DNA of 5,890 nucleotides. Source: Candidatus Woesearchaeota archaeon (GTDB lineage: Archaea > Nanobdellota > Nanobdellia > Pacearchaeales > GW2011-AR1). The stretch lies in the NCBI GenBank assembly GCA_012798335.1, contig JAAZNJ010000032.1:1-5890 (forward strand), in the 5' to 3' direction. The stretch's first letter is position 1; every line of letters begins with the position of its first letter. The notes beneath the pieces were generated by a model. That model saw only the letters and a program-made list of their open reading frames with translations, was not told where the DNA came from and did not search any database. Positions 1 through 5,890 of this stretch are shown in pieces. Both the position numbers and the translations under genes were made by a program.

Positions 1-138
1 TATCTATCTAAATTAAGTATTGAAAAGACAAAACAAAAAATTAAAGAATATCTTAATCCAAGTTTTAAGATAAAACCATTTAAAAATCCTTATGGAAAAG
101 AGGGGGTAAGTAAAAAGATATTAAAAATTTTAAGATGA
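1..138 (+). CDS. wecB: UDP-N-acetylglucosamine 2-epimerase, C-terminal end (partial)
   Basis: An open frame runs from the first base of the window to a TGA at 136-138, giving the last 45 residues of a protein whose start lies upstream. The tail carries the segment KNPYGKEGVSKKILKIL. It closely resembles the NPYGDG-x-A-S-x-x-I-x-x-x-L ending of the non-hydrolysing UDP-GlcNAc 2-epimerase family (WecB), which interconverts UDP-GlcNAc and UDP-ManNAc in the cytoplasm. The related hydrolysing enzyme (NeuC type) ends similarly and cannot be excluded. The catalytic residues are outside the window, so the call rests on this tail plus the context: a nucleotide-sugar enzyme directly ahead of methyltransferase and glycosyltransferase genes. 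The stop overlaps the ATG of the next gene as ATGA (135-138), implying one operon with translational coupling. Confidence 0.6.
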   Translation, partial: YLSKLSIEKTKQKIKEYLNPSFKIKPFKNPYGKEGVSKKILKILR

Positions 139-765
139 AAAGATGTTTAAACATAAATAAGGATTATTCTGAAAGATTTGTTCAACCTATAAGTTTAGAA
201 TTCCGTCTCACATTGAAGAAATTTTAAAAAATAAAAGAATTACCTCAATGATAGATCTAGGATGTGGAGAAGGTAGTTTAGTTTATGCTATAAAAAAAAG
301 ATTTCCAAATCTGAAAATAACAGGGATAGACATTTCTCCAAGAAGAATAAAAAGTTTAAGAAACAGATTTCCTAAAGAGAAATTTTATATAAGAGATGTT
401 TGTAACACTAATTTAAAAAAGAATTCATTTGATGTTATTAATTGCTCTTAAGTAATAGAACATGTTAAAGATGATAAAAAACTTGTAAAAGAAATTAAAA
501 GGATCTTAAAAAATGATGGAATTTTAATTATAGATTCTGTAATAAAAAAGCCTTTTGCATTATACAAATAGAAAAATAGAAAAAGGAAGATAGTTTTGGA
601 TCCAACTCATGAAAGAGAATACAAAAATGCTAAAGAATTTTTAAATCTTTTTAAAAAAGACCTTCAGTTAATTAGGTACTGGGTTGTTCCTGTTAAAAGA
701 AAATTTTAATGGTAGAAATAAAAATCCCTGGCTATTTTCTTATTTATAGCATCTGGAAAAGATAA
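135..765 (+). pseudogene. Decayed class I SAM-dependent methyltransferase
   Basis: Three reading frames together spell one methyltransferase of about 210 residues. The frame from ATG 135 gives MKRCLNINKDYSERFVQP and stops at 225. Around 190-205 the protein continues one frame back (FRIPSHIEEIL), then shows SAM-binding motif I (MIDLGCGEG, from 248), motif II (ITGIDIS) and, after an in-frame TAA at 449-451, VIEHV and LKNDGILIIDS. A second stop, TAG 569-571, follows LYK, and then comes a conserved-looking DPTHEREY. Near 697-709 the frame slips back again and ends as KIPGYFLIYSIWKR with TAA 763-765. The TAA at 449 fits a CAA to TAA change (expected CSQVIEH). Each shift fits a one-base deletion. 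The intact gene would probably have methylated a sugar or other small molecule of the glycan pathway; the substrate is unknown. Because protein similarity is well kept through the breaks, inactivation looks recent. The 67-codon open piece from 248 to 451 is a fragment, not a gene. Confidence 0.85.
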
Positions 766-833
766 GTTAAAAATTATTTTCTAAAATAACAAGAATACAT
801 AACTCTTAAAAAGTAATTTTTGCTTTTGTATAA
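766..833. other. Gap between methyltransferase pseudogene and first glycosyltransferase
   Basis: This 68-nt A+T-rich stretch is the only real gap in the plus-strand cluster. It could hold a promoter for the glycosyltransferase operon, which would explain how the downstream genes stay expressed although the methyltransferase ahead of them is broken. No element is convincing. A TATA-like TTTTGTATAAAT touches the start codon and is too close for an archaeal box acting on this gene. A short inverted repeat (TTATTTT at 774-780, AAAATAA at 783-789) has only a 2-nt spacer and may be chance. No ribosome binding site precedes ATG 834. Confidence 0.4.
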
Positions 834-1964
834 ATGAATGATAAAAAAAAGATAAAGGTTTATCTTCAATACCCTTGGAGATTTCCAGATTCTCCTTATT
901 ATAAATATTTAGTTGAAAATCCACCAAAAGACATTATTTATTTAAATACAGAAAATCAAAAAGGTGTTATAACTAATAAAAAAAAGTTTTTTCTCTCTAA
1001 TTTTTTAAAAAAAATTATAAGGAAAACAATGAATTCTTTGAATATCTCTATCCCCAACGCACATTTAAGCCCTGAAGGAGATTATGATATAATTCATTGT
1101 TGCCATTGCATTTCAAAAAATAAAAATAAACCTTGGATTATGGATATAGAAAGTGAATGGCAATTATATATAGGGAATAAAACAAAAAAATCAAAAGAAA
1201 GAGTTAAAAAAATTTTATTAAAAGAAAATTGCAAAAAAATACTTGCTTGGACAAAAGAAACAGCAAATCAAATAATTAAAGAATTTCCGGAGATAAAAAA
1301 TAAGATAGAAGTTATTTATCCTGCTGTTCCATTATACAAAAAAGGGAATGATAAAAAAGATGGAAAAGTAACTATCTTTTATGCAACAAGATATTTTTGG
1401 ATAAAGGGGGGTTATATTGCATTAGAAGTTTTTAGAAGATTAAAAGAAGAATATAAAGAAAAGGTTAATTTAATCTTTATATCAGATGTTCCTAAAAAAA
1501 TAAAAAGAAAATACCCAGATATTGAGATAAAAAATTTAATTTCAAATAAAAAAATTATTGAATATTATAAAAATTCGGATATTTTTTTCTATCCTAGTTT
1601 TATGGATACATTTGGGTTCGGTCAATTAGAAGCTATGAGTTTTGGTCTTCCTATAATAACCATAAAAACTTTTTATACTAAAACAAAAAAAGAGATAATA
1701 AAAAATAATAAAGACGGATTTATAATTAATGTTCCTGATGATGTAACTTTAAAAAATATAAAATTAAAAGAAAAAAATATTATAAACAAAAAAGAAGAAA
1801 AAATAATTAATGAATTATTCTCCAAACTAAGATTATTAATAGAAAATAAAAAATTAAGAGAGGAAATGTCAAAAAATTGTTTAGAAAAAATTAAAAGGGG
1901 CAAATTCTCTATAAATAAAAGAAATAAACAATTAAAAAAGATTTATGAAGAAGTGTTAAGATGA
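834..1964 (+). CDS. GT4-type glycosyltransferase (GT-B fold), atypical N-terminal half
   Basis: This 376-residue protein is a likely retaining glycosyltransferase that moves a sugar from a nucleotide donor to a lipid-linked glycan at the inner membrane face. The C-terminal donor domain is typical: TRYFWIKGG (185-193) fits the phosphate-contacting loop, and EYYKNSDIFFYPSF (243-256) followed by FGFGQLEAMSFGLPII (260-275) is the GT4 signature. The EX7E motif appears as D258-x7-E266, so the first Glu is Asp. The N-terminal half lacks the usual glycine-rich GG-x-E loop. It has YLQYPWRFPDSPYY (10-23), a Cys/His cluster HCCHC (88-92) and PWIMDIESEW (100-109), a pattern I associate with a divergent archaeal-type GT4 group. 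The last 80 residues are rich in Lys, Asn and Ile. The start at 834 leaves nothing conserved upstream; the ATG at 838 is out of frame. The stop overlaps the next start as ATGA (1961-1964). Donor and acceptor are not predictable. Confidence 0.85.
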   Translation: MNDKKKIKVYLQYPWRFPDSPYYKYLVENPPKDIIYLNTENQKGVITNKKKFFLSNFLKKIIRKTMNSLNISIPNAHLSPEGDYDIIHCCHCISKNKNKPWIMDIESEWQLYIGNKTKKSKERVKKILLKENCKKILAWTKETANQIIKEFPEIKNKIEVIYPAVPLYKKGNDKKDGKVTIFYATRYFWIKGGYIALEVFRRLKEEYKEKVNLIFISDVPKKIKRKYPDIEIKNLISNKKIIEYYKNSDIFFYPSFMDTFGFGQLEAMSFGLPIITIKTFYTKTKKEIIKNNKDGFIINVPDDVTLKNIKLKEKNIINKKEEKIINELFSKLRLLIENKKLREEMSKNCLEKIKRGKFSINKRNKQLKKIYEEVLR

Positions 1965-1966
1965 AA
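1938..1966 (+). repeat. 29-nt direct repeat, copy 1 (end of first glycosyltransferase)
   Basis: This stretch is identical to 3035-3063. It encodes the last residues KIYEEVLR, the TGA stop, the overlapping ATG of the next gene and two further A bases. The match ends sharply on both sides: the preceding base is A here and T in copy 2, and the following base is G here and C in copy 2. The shared sequence includes the junction TTAAGATGAAA, which also occurs at the epimerase/methyltransferase junction (130-140). Confidence 0.9.
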
Positions 1967-3061
1967 GAAAAAAAAGTTCTTTTTGTGGGTTCATATTACC
2001 CAACATTAGGGGGGGCAGAAAAGTATCTTTATGATATAACTTTAAATCGCGGTGATTTTAATGAAAGCGTAATTCTATGCCCAAAGATAGATGGAGAATG
2101 TCCAAAGGACCCGTGTAAAGTTGTTAGAGCAAATACCTTGATTAAAAATAAAGATTTAATAAAAAAATTGAACATTTTGGAATATGTTCAAAATTATTCT
2201 TTTATTTTGCCTGCATATTTTAAAGGGAAAAAAATTATAAAGGAGGAGAATATTAAAATAATCCACTCCCAATTTGGTTTATCATTTGGAATTGTAGGTT
2301 ATCTTTTAAAAAAATCAAATAAAAAACCATTAGTATTAACCCTCCATGGTAGTGGGTTTAATTTTAAAGGTTGGAGAAAAATATTTAAGCCAATAACTAA
2401 AAAAATTTTATTAAGTGCAGACAAGATTATAGCCGTTTCAAATTCTATATTAAATGAGGCCAAAAAAATTGCAGACGTTCAAGGAGAGGTTATATACAAT
2501 TCAGTAAACTTAAAAGAATTTAAAAATTTAGGAGATAAAAATTATATTTTAGCTGTTGGGAGACTTGCAAAAATGAAAGGATTTAATATTCTAATCTCTG
2601 CTGCAAAAGAATTACCTAATTATAATTTTATTATTGTTGGTGAAGGGCCAGAAAGAAAAAGTTTAGAAGAGCAAATAATAAAATACAGAATAAAAAATGT
2701 AACCCTTGTTGGTCAGAAATCTCAAGAAGAAACTAGGAAATTTATTTCTGAATGTTCTATCCTTGCAATGCCTAGTTTGTTTGGAGAAGGACTTCCTTTT
2801 GCTTTAGTTGAGGCTATTGCTTCTGGGAAACCAGTTATTGGAAGTGATATTAGGGGTATTCCAGAGGTCATCCATGGTAACGGGATTTTAATAAAACCAA
2901 ATGATATTCAAGAACTCAAAAATGCAATTGAAACTTTGATGAAATATAAAAAGTTAAGAGAAAAGATGGGAAAAAAATCCAAAATTTTTGCCGAAGAAAA
3001 TTTTGATTTAAAGAAAGGAGTGAAGAGGCTAAATAAGATTTATGAAGAAGTGTTAAGATGA
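1961..3061 (+). CDS. GT4-family glycosyltransferase (GT-B fold)
   Basis: This 366-residue protein is a textbook GT4 retaining glycosyltransferase. The N-terminal acceptor domain has the glycine-rich loop FVGSYYPTLGGAEKY (8-22), a histidine in VLTLHGSG (125-132) and SADKIIAVSNS (152-162). The donor domain has VGRLAKMKG (199-207, with Arg and Lys expected to hold the donor phosphates), IIVGEGPE (224-231) and PSLFGEGLPFALVEAIASGK (271-290), which contains the full EX7E motif (E276, E284). It ends in the usual C-terminal helix KIYEEVLR. Its length is normal for the family. It should act in the cytoplasm or at the membrane, adding one sugar to the same glycan as the preceding enzyme. The start is fixed by the ATGA overlap with the upstream gene and by the glycine loop close to it. 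Its stop in turn overlaps the next methyltransferase start (3058-3061). The sugar specificity cannot be told from sequence. Confidence 0.93.
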   Translation: MKEKKVLFVGSYYPTLGGAEKYLYDITLNRGDFNESVILCPKIDGECPKDPCKVVRANTLIKNKDLIKKLNILEYVQNYSFILPAYFKGKKIIKEENIKIIHSQFGLSFGIVGYLLKKSNKKPLVLTLHGSGFNFKGWRKIFKPITKKILLSADKIIAVSNSILNEAKKIADVQGEVIYNSVNLKEFKNLGDKNYILAVGRLAKMKGFNILISAAKELPNYNFIIVGEGPERKSLEEQIIKYRIKNVTLVGQKSQEETRKFISECSILAMPSLFGEGLPFALVEAIASGKPVIGSDIRGIPEVIHGNGILIKPNDIQELKNAIETLMKYKKLREKMGKKSKIFAEENFDLKKGVKRLNKIYEEVLR

Positions 3062-3063
3062 AA
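3035..3063 (+). repeat. 29-nt direct repeat, copy 2 (end of second glycosyltransferase)
   Basis: This is an exact copy of 1938-1966, placed 1097 nt downstream. It covers the C-terminal codons for KIYEEVLR, the TGA stop and the overlapping ATG of the following methyltransferase. The two parent proteins are only distantly alike over their donor domains, so exact nucleotide identity right at the gene boundary stands out. Confidence 0.9.
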
Positions 3064-3777
3064 CTTCGATATTATTTAAGTCCAAATTTTTTAGAAAAAG
3101 AAAGTATAATCAAAGAAATTAAAATTTTTTTAAAAAAGAATAAATCTTTTATAAAAAGAAAAAAAATTTTAGATGTCGGTTGTGGAAGCAAGCCTTATGC
3201 TCACTTATTTAGGGAGTATGAATGCACATATGAAGGTATAGATTTTAAGGGATATAGTTTAAATCCTTCATTCGAATTAGAAGAACCAGACTATTTTTTT
3301 TCTAAAGAATATGCATCAAATTTTAAAATTAATAATTTAAAAGAAAAAAGTTTTGATATAATTGTTTCTTTCCAGGTTTTAGAACACCATGCAAACCCAG
3401 AAAATTTTTTTAAAGAATCAAAAAGATTACTAAAAAAAGGTGGATTGATAATCATTACTTTCCCTTTTATATGGCCTCTTCACGAAGAACCTTATGACTA
3501 TCAAAGATTAACACATTATAAGATAAAGAGAATTGCAGATTCCTTAAAACTGAAGATTTTATATATCCGTAAGAGAGGCGGATTCTTTTCGGTTATAGAT
3601 CAGTTATTAAATAATGCTATAATGGAGTGTAGGTTACCCCCCATTATAAAAAAATTTTTATATCTTATCATATTCTTACCCTTGCAATACTTAGTGGTGG
3701 TTATTGAAAAATTAACCCCCTATAACAAAAATAAAAAGACATTTTTAGGTTACTTTATTGCCTTAAAAAAATATTAA
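3058..3777 (+). CDS. Class I SAM-dependent methyltransferase with hydrophobic C-terminal segment
   Basis: This 239-residue protein is a Rossmann-fold methyltransferase of the Methyltransf_11 kind. Motif I is ILDVGCGSKPYAHLF (37-51), the ribose-binding acidic residue is probably D62 in YEGIDF, the motif IV region is SFDIIVSFQVLEHH (98-111), and LLKKGGLIIITFPF (124-137) follows. The segment PLHEEPYDYQRLTHY (140-154) resembles a loop seen in methyltransferases of polysaccharide gene clusters and probably lies near the acceptor pocket. Residues 199-217 are strongly hydrophobic and could anchor the enzyme to the membrane near lipid-linked substrates (inference). It is likely to methylate a sugar hydroxyl or carboxyl of the glycan being built; the exact target is unknown. 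Its start overlaps the glycosyltransferase stop, and its own TAA touches the next ATG without a spacer base, so it is cotranscribed and probably translationally coupled. Confidence 0.88.
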   Translation: MKLRYYLSPNFLEKESIIKEIKIFLKKNKSFIKRKKILDVGCGSKPYAHLFREYECTYEGIDFKGYSLNPSFELEEPDYFFSKEYASNFKINNLKEKSFDIIVSFQVLEHHANPENFFKESKRLLKKGGLIIITFPFIWPLHEEPYDYQRLTHYKIKRIADSLKLKILYIRKRGGFFSVIDQLLNNAIMECRLPPIIKKFLYLIIFLPLQYLVVVIEKLTPYNKNKKTFLGYFIALKKY

Positions 3778-4293
3778 ATGGAAAGATTAAACTTTGGATG
3801 CGGGAATAATATAAAAAGAGGTTGGGTAAATGTAGATAAGCAAGAGGGGGAGGGGATTAACAAATCTTTTGATTTTAATAAATTTCCATACCCTTTTAAA
3901 AAAGATAGTTTTGATTATGTACTGATAGATAATGTTTTAGAACATCTTGAAAAACCAGTAGAAGTTATAAAAGAATTACACCGCATATGCAAAAAAAATG
4001 CTATTATTGAGATAATTGTTCCTTATTATAATACTTATTATGCTTATGTAGACGTGACTCATTTACATTTTTTTAACGAAGATACTTTTTATAATCTATT
4101 TGAAGGGAATAAATATGATATTAAAAAGAAAAATTTGTTTAAAGTTTTAGAAGTAAATTCTATCCCCCAAAGATATTTAAGATGGATTCCAAAACCGATT
4201 TTAAATGTGTTAAAAAGATTCTTAGGGAATATAATAGTAAATTTAAATGTTAAAGTAAGGGTAATAAAACTTAATACCCCCTTATCTCCTTAA
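3778..4293 (+). CDS. Short class I SAM-dependent methyltransferase
   Basis: This 171-residue protein begins almost directly with the SAM-binding loop, LNFGCGNNIKRGWVNVD (4-20). It continues with DFNKFPYPFKKDSFDYVLI (32-50), DNVLEHLEKP (51-60) and VDVTHLHFFNEDTF (91-104). This pattern matches a compact group of glycan-cluster methyltransferases in which motif I reads LNxGCGxx-(x)n-GWxNVD and no N-terminal helical extension is present. The histidines in THLHFF may sit in the active site (inference). The start at 3778 follows the TAA of the previous gene with no gap and places the glycine loop at the usual distance, so an earlier start is impossible in this frame without crossing that stop. The 3' end overlaps the convergent flippase gene by 12 nt. 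The substrate is unknown; a sugar of the same glycan is the natural guess. Confidence 0.85.
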   Translation: MERLNFGCGNNIKRGWVNVDKQEGEGINKSFDFNKFPYPFKKDSFDYVLIDNVLEHLEKPVEVIKELHRICKKNAIIEIIVPYYNTYYAYVDVTHLHFFNEDTFYNLFEGNKYDIKKKNLFKVLEVNSIPQRYLRWIPKPILNVLKRFLGNIIVNLNVKVRVIKLNTPLSP

Positions 4294-5637
4294 TATCAAT
4301 CCTACAAGATAAATAAGCCTTGAGATAATTGTTGCAAAGCATGCTCCAAGAATTCCTCCAAGACCATTGAAATGTCTTACACCATATCTTATAAAAAAGA
4401 AATTAAGGATTATATTGATTAAAGTTGTTAAAATAATAAGAGAAGCTAAGGTTTTTGTTTTTCTTTGAGAGATAAAATAATTTTCATACAAACTTATTAA
4501 AGGAGATATGAGAATGAGAACAGAATAAAATCTTAAAATTATTGCTCCTAAAGCATATTCTTTTCCATAGAGTAGATTAATAATTAAATTTGAAAATATT
4601 AAGGTAAATAAAGAAGAAAATAAAGAGATTATAAAAGAATATTTTAATGCTTTATTAAAGATATTTTTTAATTGATTCCCTCTTAAAGAAGAAAGTAAAG
4701 GAAATACCCCCACAGAAATAAACCCTATTATAACACTTAAAGAAGCAATTAGATTAAAAGCAGTAGTGTAATAAGAAATAAATTCACTCTGAACATATCT
4801 TCCAAGCATTATTATGTCTATATATCCAAAAAATATTCCTGAAAGAGAAGTTATTGTTAAAGGGAAAAGAAATTTAAATACATTTTTTTCTTCTTTTTTA
4901 GAAAGAGAAAAAGATTGAGATTTAAGGAATTCAATTTCTTTTTTAGATTTTTTTAATAAGTATAAAAAAGAGATAAAATAACCCATTGTTAATAAAAGAA
5001 AAATTATAAACAAAAGAAATTCATCATTTACATTATATCTTAACAAGAAAATTAAACTTATTGGAATTAAAAAAAGTCTAAACAATTGGAATATTATCTC
5101 TTTAATCCAAAGTGTTTTAAAATTATTTGAAGATCTAAATATTTGTTCATAAAATCCAAGAATATTATTAATAAAAAGATAAAATGCTCCTACAATCAAA
5201 GCATAAAAAATAGGTTTGTTATAATATGTACTTGAAATAAACTTGCTTAATAAGATTAAAGTTAAAGAAACAATAGAAGTAATTATCAATTTTAATTTTA
5301 ATAAAAAATTGAAATAACCTTTTGCTTTTTGAAATTTTTTTTGTGAAATTTTTTTTGGAATATACATAAAAATTGCGTTTCCCAAACCCAAATCAGAGAA
5401 AGCAGAAAAAAAGACAATTGTTGATAAAGCTAAAGAGTAAAGCCCCATTTTCTCAGGGAGTAAAAGTCTTGCCATAATTATAGTAAAAATAAGACTCCCA
5501 ATTTTCATAGACAAACTTATTAAAAGCTGATAACTAGAGTTTTTTAAAGCTAATCTATTTTTATTATCAAATTTTCTTTCTTTTAAGATATTAAGGAAGG
5601 ATTTTATTTCTAAGAACTCTTTTTTTAAGTTTAACAT
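4282..5637 (-). CDS. Polysaccharide/oligosaccharide flippase, Wzx-like (MOP superfamily)
   Basis: This 451-residue polytopic membrane protein shows about 12 hydrophobic segments, near residues 36-56, 66-88, 113-133, 142-164, 184-200, 208-228, 253-275, 290-312, 333-357, 362-384, 396-416 and 424-449. A charged N-terminal stretch (1-30) is probably cytoplasmic. Family landmarks are ARLLLPEKMGLYSLALS (56-72), SDLGLGNAIF (81-90), the mid-protein restart FKFLFPLTITSL (254-265), GYIDIIMLGRY (271-281) and LLYGKEYALGA (355-365), all typical of Wzx-type translocases. It should flip undecaprenol- or dolichol-linked glycans from the cytoplasmic to the outer face, which fits the facing cluster of glycosyltransferases. 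It lies on the opposite strand, so it is expressed separately. The ATG at 5635-5637 has no Shine-Dalgarno sequence. Length and topology are normal and the gene looks intact. Confidence 0.92.
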   Translation of the reverse strand: MLNLKKEFLEIKSFLNILKERKFDNKNRLALKNSSYQLLISLSMKIGSLIFTIIMARLLLPEKMGLYSLALSTIVFFSAFSDLGLGNAIFMYIPKKISQKKFQKAKGYFNFLLKLKLIITSIVSLTLILLSKFISSTYYNKPIFYALIVGAFYLFINNILGFYEQIFRSSNNFKTLWIKEIIFQLFRLFLIPISLIFLLRYNVNDEFLLFIIFLLLTMGYFISFLYLLKKSKKEIEFLKSQSFSLSKKEEKNVFKFLFPLTITSLSGIFFGYIDIIMLGRYVQSEFISYYTTAFNLIASLSVIIGFISVGVFPLLSSLRGNQLKNIFNKALKYSFIISLFSSLFTLIFSNLIINLLYGKEYALGAIILRFYSVLILISPLISLYENYFISQRKTKTLASLIILTTLINIILNFFFIRYGVRHFNGLGGILGACFATIISRLIYLVGLILRR

Positions 5638-5725
5638 ATTAAAACTAAAATATATTAGTTTTTATTGTTTATGTATTCGTTTTATTTAATTATTAGGTTT
5701 TTATTTTGCTTAAATTTTTTTAAAG
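5638..5725 (-). promoter_or_regulatory. Possible promoter region of the flippase gene
   Basis: These 88 nt separate the end of the upstream minus-strand gene from the flippase start and are extremely A+T-rich. Read on the minus strand, TAATTAAATAAA (5681-5692) resembles an archaeal TATA box about 50 nt ahead of the ATG, which would put transcription start some 25 nt before the gene. In DNA of this composition such a match is weak evidence. The flippase could equally be read through from the gene upstream. Confidence 0.25.
5641..5662. repeat. 8-bp perfect inverted repeat just before the flippase start
   Basis: AAAACTAA (5641-5648) and TTAGTTTT (5655-5662) are exact reverse complements separated by AATATA. 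The palindrome begins 4 nt upstream of the flippase ATG, so it would lie in the mRNA leader or at the transcription start. It could be an operator or a small hairpin over the start codon. It could also be chance in such A+T-rich sequence, since 7 of the 8 pairs in each arm are A-T and only one is G-C. Confidence 0.4.
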
Positions 5726-5890
5726 TTATTTTAAATTTACTTTAAAACAATTTTTCTTTTTTCTTTCTAAAAAACTATAAATCCAAGAAAATTTTTGTAA
5801 AGGCCATTTCTCTTTTAATGTGTAAATTAAATCACAAAGATAATGAAAAGTTAATCCTATTAAAATAAACAAAAAGAACTTATTAAAAAA
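5726..5890 (-). CDS. C-terminus of an unrecognised, probably membrane, protein (partial)
   Basis: On the minus strand an open frame enters at the window edge and runs 54 codons to a TAA at 5726-5728. It starts with a hydrophobic stretch (FFLFILIGLTFHYLCDLI), followed by a polar tail containing KEKWPLQKFSWIYSFLERKK. The composition (Trp, Tyr, His, Cys and Pro in a sensible pattern, then a basic end) looks coding, and the frame is open over its whole visible length. The H-x-x-x-D pattern within a membrane helix (HYLCD) vaguely recalls the membrane-bound metal-dependent hydrolase group (YdjM/DUF457), but this is too little to name it. It is codirectional with the flippase gene 88 nt downstream and may share its transcript. 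Confidence 0.6.
   Translation of the reverse strand, partial: FFNKFFLFILIGLTFHYLCDLIYTLKEKWPLQKFSWIYSFLERKKKNCFKVNLK

Noticed and set aside
248..451. A stand-alone 67-residue protein with a SAM-binding motif
   Set aside because: It starts mid-protein and ends at a premature stop. Recognisable methyltransferase sequence continues on both sides, so it is a piece of the pseudogene.
449..571. Reassigned stop codons (TAA/TAG read as Gln or Tyr) instead of a pseudogene
   Set aside because: TAA clearly ends the intact genes at 3777, 4293 and 4282, and the methyltransferase also has two frame slips, which recoding would not explain.
823..834. TATA-like TTTTGTATAAAT before the first glycosyltransferase
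   Set aside because: It abuts the start codon, so an archaeal TATA box or bacterial -10 element here would start transcription at or inside the gene. Such matches are frequent in this A+T-rich DNA.
1673..1903. Minus-strand open frame of 76 codons inside the first glycosyltransferase
   Set aside because: It is the shadow of a Lys/Asn/Ile-rich coding stretch, read as Phe/Leu/Ile/Ser on the other strand. The plus-strand gene is well supported over the same bases.
4259..4284. Possible terminator hairpin (GGGTA 4259-4263, TACCC 4275-4279) between the convergent genes
   Set aside because: The stem is only 5 bp with an 11-nt loop. It lies inside the coding sequence of the short methyltransferase, and no T run follows on either strand at the right place.

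Overview
This is a very A+T-rich window (roughly a quarter G+C by eye) that is almost entirely a surface-glycan biosynthesis locus. The genes are tightly packed, with ATGA stop/start overlaps. Arg and Ile codons are mostly AGA and ATA, and no clear Shine-Dalgarno motif precedes the starts. Together with the style of the flippase and glycosyltransferases, this suggests a small-genome archaeon of the DPANN type (for example Pacearchaeota or Woesearchaeota). That placement is an inference; a low-GC bacterium is not excluded.

Plus strand, 1-4293. The window opens with the last 45 codons of a probable UDP-N-acetylglucosamine 2-epimerase (WecB family). An ATGA overlap leads into a class I SAM-dependent methyltransferase that is clearly broken (135-765), with two frameshifts and two internal stops. 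After a 68-nt gap come two GT-B fold, GT4-type glycosyltransferases (834-1964 and 1961-3061) and two intact SAM-dependent methyltransferases (3058-3777 and 3778-4293), all overlapping or directly abutting and probably one transcription unit. The two glycosyltransferase genes end in an identical 29-nt stretch that includes their stop/start junctions.

Minus strand, 5890-4282. The C-terminus of an unrecognised, probably membrane, protein (5726-5890) is followed after 88 nt by a 451-residue polytopic flippase of the polysaccharide biosynthesis (Wzx/MOP) type (4282-5637). Its 3' end overlaps the last methyltransferase tail to tail by 12 nt.

How the genes fit together (inference). The epimerase would supply an amino sugar nucleotide such as UDP-ManNAc. 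The two glycosyltransferases would add sugars to a lipid-linked oligosaccharide on the cytoplasmic face. The methyltransferases could cap or modify sugars, and the flippase would move the lipid-linked glycan across the membrane for an exopolysaccharide, a cell-surface glycan or protein N-glycosylation. The substrates cannot be read from the sequence. I found no RNA gene, CRISPR array, insertion sequence or clearly new system. The most notable features are the decaying methyltransferase and the duplicated gene-junction sequence.
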